From positions 1 to 5,641 of the forward strand of contig JAPPFQ010000350.1 of NCBI GenBank assembly GCA_028875135.1: DNA of 5,641 nucleotides, in the 5' to 3' direction. The number at the start of each line of letters is the position of its first letter. Position 1 is the stretch's first letter. This document shows, in pieces, positions 1-5,287 of this stretch. Source of the stretch: Acidobacteriota bacterium (GTDB lineage: Bacteria; Acidobacteriota; Terriglobia; Versatilivoradales; Versatilivoraceae). A program made the translations under genes and the position numbers. Under the pieces are notes generated by a model. The model was not told the DNA's origin, did no database searches, and saw only the letters and a program-made list of their open reading frames with translations.

Positions 1-119
1 CAAATGGACACGAATAGGGATAAACCTCTTGCCGATTTTCTTCGTGGCCCTTCGTGGTCCTTCGTGTGTCTTCGTGGATAACTCTTTTTTTCTTTTGTTT
101 CAGGCAAGGCGCGGCCTCG
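1..119. other. Non-coding tail downstream of the pgpH gene
   Basis: No gene is supported here. The stretch holds the TTCGTG decamer array (listed separately), a CACGAA core in the opposite orientation near its left end (9-14), and a T-rich run on the + strand at about 85-102. No hairpin followed by a T-tract is seen on the leftward strand, so no intrinsic terminator for the operon is evident. The next gene downstream of pgpH lies outside the window. Confidence 0.6.
41..80. repeat. Four tandem TTCGTG decamer repeats
   Basis: Four consecutive 10-base units start at 41, 51, 61 and 71. Each begins TTCGTG and ends in a variable four-base tail (GCCC, GTCC, TGTC, GATA). The inverse core CACGAA at 9-14 could pair with any unit to form a hairpin. 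Similar TTCGTG-rich intergenic repeats occur in many environmental bacterial genomes, to my general knowledge; their function is unclear. The exact 10-base register, close to one helical turn, is seen directly. A coding explanation is unlikely because the repeat length is not a multiple of three and the block lies outside the neighbouring gene. Confidence 0.75.
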
Positions 120-2447
120 CTAGGATGCGGATTCCCGGGTGCGTTCGAACTCGAAGCCGGGATAGGTGATGCGGGCGTGGTAGACGCTGGAAAGGGTCTC
201 GAGGAAGCTGAAGGCAATACGGTCGATTTCAGCCAGGGTGATGTCGCACTCCGACAGCTGCCCGTCCTCGGTTGTACTGGCTACTATCTTTTGAATCAAC
301 TCCAGCAACTTCTCCTGGGAGTGGTCGTCCAGTGTTCTGGCAGCCGCTTCCACGGCGTCGGCCAGCATGATGATGGCAGCCATCTTGGTTTGAGGCTTGG
401 GACCGGGATAGCGGAAGCGCGCCTCGTCGATTTCGTCGGTTCCAGTCGCGTTGGCCTTGGCCTTCTCGTGGAAATAGGTCAAGAGCTTGGTGCCGTGGTG
501 TTGGGGGATGATGTCGATCATTGAGGAGGGGAGTTTCGCGGCCCGGGCCATTCGGATCCCTTTGGTCACGTGTCCCACTACCAGCTTGACGCTTTCCTCG
601 GGGCTGATGCGGTCATGGATGTTCTCGCCCCTCTGGTTCTCCACATAGTATTCGGGGTGAATCGATTTTCCGATGTCGTGGTAGAAACAGGCTACCCGGG
701 CAAATACCGGGTTCAGTCCGATGGCTTCGGCGGCTCCTTCCGAGAGCGTCCCGACGGCAACGCTGTGGTTGTAGGTGCCGGGGGCTTTCACGGTCAGCTC
801 GCGGATCAGTGGCAGGTTGATGTTCCCGAGCTCCTGCAGCCTCATCACCGTGGTGACCATGAAGAGCCGTTCGAATAGAGGCAGCAGGAAGACCAGCAGC
901 CCGGTGGTGATCGGTCCGGACAACAGGGCCAGCGTAGACCCCAGAAAGCCCACCCCCAAATCGAACGGGGCCAGCTTGGCGTACTGCAGAACCACGAAGA
1001 GGCCGATGGCTGCCGATCCGAGCTTGAACCCGGCACCCACGAAACCCACTCTTTGCACGGCGCTGCGTATGGTGAGAATGCCAATCAGGTTGGACATCAG
1101 CACATAGAAGAAACCGTAGATGTCGCTCCCCAGGGTCAGTACGGCCAGAATGCTTGACAGCAGGGAAAAGATCAGCCCGACGCGGTCATCCACCAGGATG
1201 GTGACCAGCATTGCCCCCAGTGCAAAAGGCAGAGCGAAAAAGAAATAGACTTCGTCGTTGTCGGGGAATCCCGCAAAGCTGAGGCTGAGGGACTCGCTGA
1301 GGGCCTCGCCCACAAATCCGAATACCTTGAGAACGATGGTCTGGGTGACCAGAACGGTGCCGGCCAGCACCGCGATTCTCATAAAGCTCCAGTGGGTCGG
1401 CCAGAGGTTTCTCAGCAGGTAGCCAAACACCGCCAGAAGTGATCCGATCAGGAACGCCAGGCTGATTACTTGAGCCAGCGACGAGGACTCCCGGGGAAGG
1501 TTTCCAATGGCTTCGATCTGTCTCAGCTGACCGGAACCGATTTCGTCTCCCTGGCGAACCACCACCTTGCCCCTCTTGAGAATGACAAAGACCGGGTTCA
1601 CATCGGCCACCGCTTCCCGTTGGGTGGCCTGAGTGGCCTCCACGTCATAGGAAAGATTGGGTTGCAGCAGGTCGCTGACCAGCCTCCCGGTCGGTTGCAG
1701 CGGGAGTTCGTAGTATCTCAGCAGCGCCGGCAGCCAGGTATCGAGCTCCCGGCGGACGCTGTCCAGGGTCTTGACCTGATCCACCGGGATCGTCGTTCTC
1801 TCTCCCGAATCGGTCCCGGATAGCACGTGGATGCGCCCATGGTCCCGAATCAGATCCCTCGGGCTCCCTATCACCAGCGAACTGTTGGCCTTGCGTAGCG
1901 CCTGCTCCAGCGCTTGCTGCAAGTGCTGGCTGAACCCCTTGCCGGCCAGGAACCTGGCGGCGGATTCCAGTTTGGGCTCCGGAAGCAGTTGGCTCAACTG
2001 TTCCTTGAGATTTGCCCGAAGTTCCGGCGGCAGCTTGTCGAAGCTCCAGGCCCCACCGGTTGAACCGTTCCCGTTCAGGGGTTTCAGGTGGCTTCTCAGG
2101 GTGGAAAACAGACGGCAAATCCGTTCGATTCGGTCCCGGGCCTGGTTGACGGAATGGCGATATACGGGAAGAGCGGCGTTTCGGGCTTCCTCCTGTCGGA
2201 TCCTGGTGGCTTCCTCGTCCTGCATCGGAACCTCCGCCGGGACCAGGATATCGGAGGTGGCAATGTCTCCCACCCCATACTCGGGCAGGGTGAAGATGCG
2301 GTAGCTGGAGCAAAAGAAGGTGAGCACCGCCGTCAACACGACCAGGAGCAGGATCAGACCCGGCATCCGGCCGGGGCTCACCCGGTCTGACCTGGACCCC
2401 AGGGGATCACCGGAACTGCCCTTAGACCTGAGACTTATGACTTTCAT
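120..2447 (-). CDS. pgpH: PgpH-type 7TM-HD membrane phosphohydrolase (cyclic di-AMP phosphodiesterase)
   Basis: This 775-residue membrane protein is predicted to hydrolyse cyclic di-AMP to pApA at the cytoplasmic face, as known for the PgpH/YqfF family. A basic N-terminus leads to one membrane helix (about 30-47). An extracytoplasmic 7TMR-HDED-type domain follows (about 55-320), then a block of hydrophobic helices (about 325-526), then a cytoplasmic HD domain (about 535-755). Likely metal ligands are H561 (YNHS), H590-D591 (YHDIGK), H626 (GHV), H650-H651 (QHHGT) and D697 (LADAVEAA). The closing pattern, CDITLAEID then YPGFEFE, is typical of the family. All catalytic positions look present. 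It is somewhat longer than the roughly 710-720 residues usual in Firmicutes. The ATG is preceded by GAGG at a 4-base spacing, directly after the stop of the upstream glycosylase gene. The phoH-pgpH-ybeY order common elsewhere is not seen. Function is inferred from family membership. Confidence 0.95.
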   Translation of the reverse strand: MKVISLRSKGSSGDPLGSRSDRVSPGRMPGLILLLVVLTAVLTFFCSSYRIFTLPEYGVGDIATSDILVPAEVPMQDEEATRIRQEEARNAALPVYRHSVNQARDRIERICRLFSTLRSHLKPLNGNGSTGGAWSFDKLPPELRANLKEQLSQLLPEPKLESAARFLAGKGFSQHLQQALEQALRKANSSLVIGSPRDLIRDHGRIHVLSGTDSGERTTIPVDQVKTLDSVRRELDTWLPALLRYYELPLQPTGRLVSDLLQPNLSYDVEATQATQREAVADVNPVFVILKRGKVVVRQGDEIGSGQLRQIEAIGNLPRESSSLAQVISLAFLIGSLLAVFGYLLRNLWPTHWSFMRIAVLAGTVLVTQTIVLKVFGFVGEALSESLSLSFAGFPDNDEVYFFFALPFALGAMLVTILVDDRVGLIFSLLSSILAVLTLGSDIYGFFYVLMSNLIGILTIRSAVQRVGFVGAGFKLGSAAIGLFVVLQYAKLAPFDLGVGFLGSTLALLSGPITTGLLVFLLPLFERLFMVTTVMRLQELGNINLPLIRELTVKAPGTYNHSVAVGTLSEGAAEAIGLNPVFARVACFYHDIGKSIHPEYYVENQRGENIHDRISPEESVKLVVGHVTKGIRMARAAKLPSSMIDIIPQHHGTKLLTYFHEKAKANATGTDEIDEARFRYPGPKPQTKMAAIIMLADAVEAAARTLDDHSQEKLLELIQKIVASTTEDGQLSECDITLAEIDRIAFSFLETLSSVYHARITYPGFEFERTRESAS

Positions 2448-2459
2448 GAAACCTCGTTA
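2448..2459 (-). promoter_or_regulatory. Glycosylase stop / pgpH ribosome-binding junction
   Basis: On the leftward strand the glycosylase stop TAA (2459-2457) is followed after one base by GAGG (2455-2452), then four bases, then the pgpH ATG. A ribosome finishing the first gene would sit on the initiation site of the second. This supports one operon with translational coupling and supports the chosen pgpH start. Confidence 0.6.
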
Positions 2460-3386
2460 GCCGGTCAAGCCTGCCGCCCCTGCCATCAGAGATGCGCGAC
2501 GCGACTCTTGCTCCTCCAGCGTCCGCGGCCAGTCCCGTTTCAAGAGCCGGGAGAGCGCCCGATCAGCCAAGAGCTTTCCTCTAGTCTGGCAGTGGCTGCA
2601 ATAGTTGGTCTCGTTTCCGGCGTAGACGATCCGCTGTACCGGGGATCCGCACCGGGGACAGGGCTTGCGATATCGGCCGTGGACGGCCATTCCTTCCCGA
2701 AAGGCCGTGACCCGTTCGGGAAAGCCTCCCTGGAGTTCGTCCCGCAGCTTGTTCAGCCAATATTCCAGGGTCTCCCGCACGGCCAGGTAAAGACGCCGGA
2801 TTTCATCTTCTTTCAGTTTTTGGCTGAGGGCCAGGGGGGATAGTTGAGCTCGGTGGAGAATCTCGTCGGAATAGGCGTTTCCGATGCCGCTAAGGATATG
2901 AGGATCGGTCAGGGAGCGCTTCAGGGTGTGGTTCTCGAGGGTCAAGCGTCGCCGAAAGGCGTCGAAATCGACCTCCAGCGGCTCGATACCGCCAGGATCG
3001 TGTCCGGCCATGGCGCCCTTTCCCTTCACGAGATGAAGAGAGGCCCGCTTTTTGGAACCCGATTCGGTCAGGAGAAGCGAACCGGAGGAAAAGTCAAACG
3101 CCGCCAGGTCACTTCTTCGCCAGGTACGCGGACGCCTCTCTTTCCAGTGGAAGCGCCCGGCAATCATCAGGTGAAAGACCAGATAGATGTCTCCCTCGAG
3201 ATCAATGACTACCCTCTTGCCCATACGGGACAAGCCCACGACCTGGAGGCCCTCCACCTGTTCCGGCCGCGGTGAGACGGATCGAATCAGAAACGGGCTG
3301 GCCACCCGAATCTGCTCCAGGCGTTGGTGAAGTATCCTGGCCTGGAGAGACTCGAGGTAGACGACAATGTCCGGTAGTTCGGGCAT
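2457..3386 (-). CDS. Fpg/MutM-family DNA glycosylase/AP lyase with variant zinc finger
   Basis: This 309-residue protein belongs to the Fpg/Nei family, which removes oxidised bases from DNA and nicks the resulting abasic site by beta/delta elimination. It starts MPELPD, with the catalytic proline at position 2 after the initiator Met and the conserved glutamate next to it. K57 lies in RMGKR at the position of the family's conserved lysine. The helix-two-turn-helix segment is about 155-183, with the GIGN asparagine at N170. A C-terminal zinc finger uses C243, C246, C263 and C266. Family members are usually about 270 residues; here about 40 residues follow the finger, including LADRALSRLLKRDWP. 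The finger hairpin reads AGNETNYC, with Asn258 where E. coli Fpg has its DNA-contacting Arg, which suggests a subfamily with different lesion preference. The start is fixed by the catalytic proline; the ribosome site is weak. It is first in the operon with pgpH. The mutM symbol is withheld because of the variant finger. Confidence 0.92.
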   Translation of the reverse strand: MPELPDIVVYLESLQARILHQRLEQIRVASPFLIRSVSPRPEQVEGLQVVGLSRMGKRVVIDLEGDIYLVFHLMIAGRFHWKERRPRTWRRSDLAAFDFSSGSLLLTESGSKKRASLHLVKGKGAMAGHDPGGIEPLEVDFDAFRRRLTLENHTLKRSLTDPHILSGIGNAYSDEILHRAQLSPLALSQKLKEDEIRRLYLAVRETLEYWLNKLRDELQGGFPERVTAFREGMAVHGRYRKPCPRCGSPVQRIVYAGNETNYCSHCQTRGKLLADRALSRLLKRDWPRTLEEQESRRASLMAGAAGLTG

Positions 3387-3406
3387 GAGCTTCGATTCTG
3401 GCTCTA

Positions 3407-3441
3407 TGTCTCAAAAGAATGGCGACTCGATTTCTGAGACA
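3407..3441. repeat. Inverted repeat in the glycosylase leader
   Basis: TGTCTCA (3407-3413) and TGAGACA (3435-3441) are perfect 7-base inverted arms separated by 21 bases, with partial extra complementarity inward (AAAG against TTTC-like bases). The pair lies between the predicted -10 box and the start codon of the leftward operon, so it could be an operator or a 5'-leader hairpin. Arm complementarity is seen directly; the role is inferred. Confidence 0.45.
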
Positions 3442-3443
3442 GA

Positions 3444-3472
3444 ACACTAGCACCGACGCCCATGACGGTCAA
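3444..3472 (-). promoter_or_regulatory. Candidate sigma70-type promoter of the glycosylase-pgpH operon
   Basis: On the leftward strand, TTGACC (3472-3467) matches five of six bases of the -35 consensus. It is followed by an exact 17-base spacer and TAGTGT (3449-3444), a weaker -10 box with three matches. Transcription would start near 3437 and give a leader of about 50 bases containing the TGTCTCA/TGAGACA repeat. It is the best-placed candidate in the divergent intergenic region. Consensus sigma70 boxes are only a guide in this uncertain host. Confidence 0.4.
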
Positions 3473-3664
3473 GTTGTGTCCTATTAACGTGTTGCATTGG
3501 GATCAAGCGAACTATGGGACATGGCGCCGGGGAGAACGACCCGCAATCCGGGATGCGGCAATACCCCGATCGGATCTTGTTTCGCGGGTACACTGCGCGC
3601 TATTCTTGGCTGCAGTCCAATTGGAAGGACGTTTGCCGGACACAAAATCAAAGGAGCCGATACT
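3473..3664. other. Divergent intergenic region upstream of the thioredoxin-fold gene
   Basis: No gene is supported. Open frames exist on both strands, but they lack ribosome sites and recognisable protein character. A weak promoter candidate for the rightward gene is TTGTTT (3577-3582), an 18-base spacer and TATTCT (3601-3606), which would give a leader of roughly 50 bases. The only strong signal is the ribosome site at 3650-3656. Confidence 0.4.
3650..3656 (+). promoter_or_regulatory. Shine-Dalgarno site AAAGGAG
   Basis: AAAGGAG lies 8 bases before the ATG at 3665. The reading frame is open for 56 codons further upstream, so this site decides the start. It places the N-terminus just before the conserved GSPAPDFQLPD segment, as expected for the family. 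Confidence 0.8.
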
Positions 3665-4225
3665 ATGGTCTTGACACCTTCAACCATGCTCGCACTGGGG
3701 TCGCCAGCACCCGATTTTCAGCTGCCGGATGTCGTGTCCGGAGATACCGTCACGCTCGACAGCTTTGCAAACAAGGAGGCGCTACTGGTGATGTTCATCT
3801 GCCGGCACTGTCCCTTTGTGGTGCATGTCCAGGAGGAGCTGGCCCGTCTGGGCAGCGACTACCGGAACAGAAACGCAGGCATTGTGGCCATCAGTTCCAA
3901 CGACGCCGAGAACTACCCTGACGATTCCCCCGCCAACCTCAAGGCAATGGCCGCGGAACTCGGCTTCGCCTTCCCCTACTGTTATGACGAGAGTCAGAAG
4001 GTAGCCCGAGCCTACAAGGCTGCCTGCACCCCTGACTTCTTTCTCTTTGACGGCCAACGGGAGCTGGTCTACCGGGGCCAGTTGGATGCAAGCCGGCCCG
4101 GCAACAATGAGCCGGTTACGGGAAGGGATCTGAGGGAAGCCATGGATGCCGTGCTTTCCGGCGCTCCAGTCTCAAACGACCAGACACCCAGCATCGGCTG
4201 CAACATCAAGTGGAAAGCCGCCTGA
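3665..4225 (+). CDS. Thioredoxin-fold, AhpC/TSA-like redox protein with CRHC motif
   Basis: This 186-residue, probably cytoplasmic protein has no signal peptide. The N-terminal GSPAPDFQLPD (about 12-22) is typical of AhpC/TSA and redoxin proteins. The first strand and active-site helix read MFICRHCPFV, with redox cysteines C46 and C49. SNDAENYPDD (about 78-87) is a conserved loop of the subfamily. The cis-proline segment is CTPDFFLF, with P123 and an extra cysteine C121; C106 lies nearby. YRGQLDASRPGN (about 136-147) follows, and a C-terminal SIGCNIKWK carries C179. The whole order matches a widespread group usually annotated simply as thioredoxin family protein; the exact substrate is unknown. 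The motif more often reads CNHC in relatives known to me, so the Arg is a small variation. It could be a thiol peroxidase-like or disulfide-handling enzyme. It is monocistronic, divergent from the glycosylase operon, and followed by a GC hairpin. Confidence 0.92.
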   Translation: MVLTPSTMLALGSPAPDFQLPDVVSGDTVTLDSFANKEALLVMFICRHCPFVVHVQEELARLGSDYRNRNAGIVAISSNDAENYPDDSPANLKAMAAELGFAFPYCYDESQKVARAYKAACTPDFFLFDGQRELVYRGQLDASRPGNNEPVTGRDLREAMDAVLSGAPVSNDQTPSIGCNIKWKAA

Positions 4226-4250
4226 GCGCAAGGCATCTTGAAACGAAGAA

Positions 4251-4272
4251 CCCCCGGGCGCCGGCCCGGGGG
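4251..4272. terminator. GC-rich hairpin after the thioredoxin-fold gene
   Basis: CCCCCGGGC (4251-4259) and GCCCGGGGG (4264-4272) form a perfect 9-base-pair stem with a 4-base loop, 25 bases after the stop codon. Read rightward it is not followed by a T-run. Read leftward it is followed by TTCTTCGTTTC, which is closer to an intrinsic terminator. It may end transcripts from both sides or protect the 3' end of the redox-gene message. Confidence 0.55.
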
Positions 4273-4340
4273 ATCCGGTTGGCCGCGAATGCGGCGGCTT
4301 CACTAGATAACTTGTAACTGCTCATTACAATAGACTTACT

Positions 4341-4397
4341 ATGGATTGTCCTGTTTCAATCCCCTCATTATATCCCTCTAATTAAACCGGAATCCAT
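4341..4397. repeat. Short inverted repeat flanking the CRISPR-like 35-mer
   Basis: ATGGATT (4341-4347) and AATCCAT (4391-4397) are perfect inverted 7-mers enclosing 4348-4390. Further out, AATAG (4329-4333) and CTATT (4402-4406) are also complementary, so the arms form an interrupted inverted repeat of about 20 bases. It could be a long hairpin or the ends of a tiny relic element. No target-site duplication is obvious. Confidence 0.35.
4353..4387 (-). other. Single 35-base CRISPR-repeat-like sequence
   Basis: Read leftward, the element begins GTTTAATTAG and ends GGGGATTGAAAC, so the ends are GTTT and AAAC. The ATTGAAAC 3' end and 35-base length are typical of many type I and III CRISPR repeats. 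Only one copy exists in the window. No spacer-repeat periodicity and no cas gene are seen, so it is not an array. It may be a solitary relic repeat or a chance resemblance. Confidence 0.25.
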
Positions 4398-4432
4398 TGG
4401 ACTATTCAGGATGTTGCCGGACAGTCTTGCGA

Positions 4433-4702
4433 TCATTCGACCCCGGAGGCTCTTCCTCCGGGACCGTCGAGCGGGGTGGCAAGCTGCCCGTGTTTCGGAT
4501 AGGAGATATCGGCTTGTGAGCATGCTCCAGGCTTGCCCTTCTCGGCTTTTGGACCATCTGTGGTCTTGTGTTCTTCGAGGGCCTCGGCGATGAGGGCGCG
4601 CAGCCAGGCGCTGACGTTGACGTGTCACTCGGTGCGGAGGCGCTGGAGCCGTTGACGGGTTTCGGGAGAGACTCGGATATAAAGCGGTACACGGTGCAAC
4701 AT
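4433..4702 (-). pseudogene. Ribbon-helix-helix DNA-binding protein gene interrupted by TGA at codon 26
   Basis: Translating the leftward frame from ATG 4702 through to TGA 4435-4433 gives 89 codons with a single internal stop at codon 26 (TGA, 4627-4625). The first part reads VPLYIRVS (a ribbon beta-strand, about 5-12) followed by PETRQRLQRLRTE (helix A, 13-25). The part after the stop reads HVNVSAWLRALIAEALEEH (turn and helix B, 27-45), completing a CopG/Arc-like fold in the same frame. A polar tail of about 44 residues follows. One CGA-to-TGA change would explain the stop, and Arg fits the position. No ATG or GTG follows for reinitiation. An in-frame ATG at 4714 is an alternative start; neither has a clear ribosome site. 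Proteins of this type are transcriptional repressors or antitoxins. No toxin partner is adjacent. It is probably a recent pseudogene; a sequencing error is the main alternative. Confidence 0.7.
4442..4462. repeat. Perfect hairpin at the 3' end of the broken RHH gene
   Basis: CCCGGAGG (4442-4449) and CCTCCGGG (4455-4462) form an 8-base-pair stem with a 5-base loop. It overlaps the last codons of the interrupted gene. No T-run follows on either strand, so a classical intrinsic terminator is not supported. It may be a transcript-end stabiliser, or a repeat that supplied the low-complexity tail of the frame. Confidence 0.45.
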
Positions 4703-4928
4703 AGAGACACACATCAACACATAGAGCAACAACCAGACTCCAACGCTACATGGCGACACACGCATCCACTGCGAAGCTTAGGCGATCCGCCCAAGACTAT
4801 CCGATCTTCCAGTTGGCTGGCCGGAAAGAGGGTTCTTGTAAGGATCTGTAAAGCCCCTCTCGCAATAGAGGTGCGATATACTCGTATATCAAACACCGTC
4901 AAGAAATGTCAGGCAAGGTACCTAGAAA
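4703..4928. other. Intergenic region between the broken RHH gene and the membrane-protein gene
   Basis: No gene is supported. A + strand frame runs open through the region into the membrane-protein gene, but it shows no protein character and overlaps the RHH frame antisense. The notable content is regulatory-looking: CCTCT (4856-4860) paired with AGAGG (4867-4871), and directly after it the 16-base palindrome at 4875-4890. Confidence 0.5.
4875..4890. promoter_or_regulatory. Perfect 16-base palindrome overlapping a -10-like box
   Basis: GATATAC (4875-4881), two bases TC, and GTATATC (4884-4890) form a perfect inverted repeat. TATACT (4877-4882) inside it matches five of six bases of the -10 consensus in the rightward direction, 57 bases before the ATG at 4940. 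No good -35 box is visible 16-18 bases upstream. This layout, a palindrome over the -10, is typical of operators bound by small dimeric repressors, including autoregulated RHH and HTH antitoxins. Operator function is inferred. Confidence 0.45.
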
Positions 4929-4934
4929 AGGAGG
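4929..4934 (+). promoter_or_regulatory. Shine-Dalgarno site AGGAGG
   Basis: A full-consensus AGGAGG sits 5 bases before the ATG at 4940. It fixes the start immediately before the membrane helix. The same frame is open for another 124 codons upstream, but those codons show no protein character. Confidence 0.85.
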
Positions 4935-4939
4935 AGAAT

Positions 4940-5287
4940 ATGTGGAGAACAGTACACATCTCGGCTGTAGCGGGCGCCTTTGTCCTAGGCTTCGCCCTTG
5001 GTGCCATCCTCTTGCTCTCCCAGAAATTTGTGGTCGTCCCCAAGGACAGCCCGTACCGTGTCACTGAAGAAAATACCTCTACAGGACTCCCCTTTTATCT
5101 CTTGCCAACAGGAGTAACCCTGGGAACGTCCTTAATTAAACAGCTAGACGAGAACAACTGGAGATACACGTTTATGAATCATGACAAATCTGGAAAGCAC
5201 ACAGGATTTCACGTGTTCCGTCTACGGCGAGTAAATGCGGGCAAAGAGTACATGGACGCCACCGCTGAAGTCCGGCAGACCAACTAA
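4940..5287 (+). CDS. Small single-pass membrane protein of unknown function
   Basis: This 115-residue protein is not recognised. MWRTVH is followed by a strongly hydrophobic, glycine- and alanine-rich helix (about 7-27, AVAGAFVLGFALGAILLL). A polar domain of about 85 residues comes next and is probably outside the cytoplasm if the short basic N-terminus stays in. There is no cysteine, so it is not a lipoprotein. The helix could also be an uncleaved signal anchor. The soluble part has no known catalytic motif; it includes PFYLLPTGVTLGTSLIKQLD (51-70), NNWRYTFMNHD (72-82) and FHVFRLRRV (90-98), which read like beta-strands. The start is well supported by AGGAGG at a 5-base spacing. Codons look less GC-biased than in the left-hand genes, in line with acquired or fast-evolving DNA. 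It appears to stand alone, with the palindrome at 4875-4890 as its likely control site. No terminator is obvious after it. Confidence 0.7.
   Translation: MWRTVHISAVAGAFVLGFALGAILLLSQKFVVVPKDSPYRVTEENTSTGLPFYLLPTGVTLGTSLIKQLDENNWRYTFMNHDKSGKHTGFHVFRLRRVNAGKEYMDATAEVRQTN

Larger units (their letters stand above)
4273..4432. other. AT-rich intergenic patch without a gene
   Basis: No coding frame is supported. Base composition drops clearly in AT direction from about 4300 to 4400. Small structures seen are a 5-base-pair hairpin with GAAT loop (4282-4295), TTGTAA (4312-4317) paired with TTACAA (4325-4330) across 7 bases, and the CRISPR-repeat-like 35-mer with its flanking inverted repeats (listed separately). 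The composition shift suggests inserted or relic DNA. Confidence 0.5.

Noticed and set aside
54..2390. Several open frames antisense to the pgpH gene
   Set aside because: They are by-products of a long GC-rich gene. They have no family resemblance or ribosome sites, while the opposite strand encodes a complete conserved protein.
3497..3664. N-terminal extension of the thioredoxin-fold protein by 56 codons
   Set aside because: The extra residues do not resemble the family, and AAAGGAG sits 8 bases before the internal ATG at 3665.
4353..4387. A CRISPR array
   Set aside because: There is only one repeat-like unit, with no second copy at spacer distance on either side and no cas gene in the window.
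4625..4627. Selenocysteine or programmed readthrough at the internal TGA
   Set aside because: The position sits where helix A ends and fits Arg, not a redox residue. No downstream selenocysteine-insertion hairpin is evident. A nonsense mutation is simpler.
4368..4712. Two other leftward open frames overlapping the RHH frame
   Set aside because: They are frame-shifted readings of the same DNA, rich in Pro, Arg and Ser. Only the third frame gives a recognisable RHH fold across its stop codon.
4714..4902. Leftward open frame of 62 codons
   Set aside because: It overlaps the palindrome and promoter region, has no ribosome site, and resembles no protein.
4568..4939. Long N-terminal extension of the small membrane protein
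   Set aside because: The extension is antisense to the RHH frame and has no protein character. AGGAGG marks the ATG at 4940 as the start.
4433..5287. A toxin-antitoxin pair made of the RHH frame and the membrane protein
   Set aside because: The two are divergent, more than 200 bases apart, and the membrane protein resembles no toxin family known to me. The RHH gene is also interrupted.
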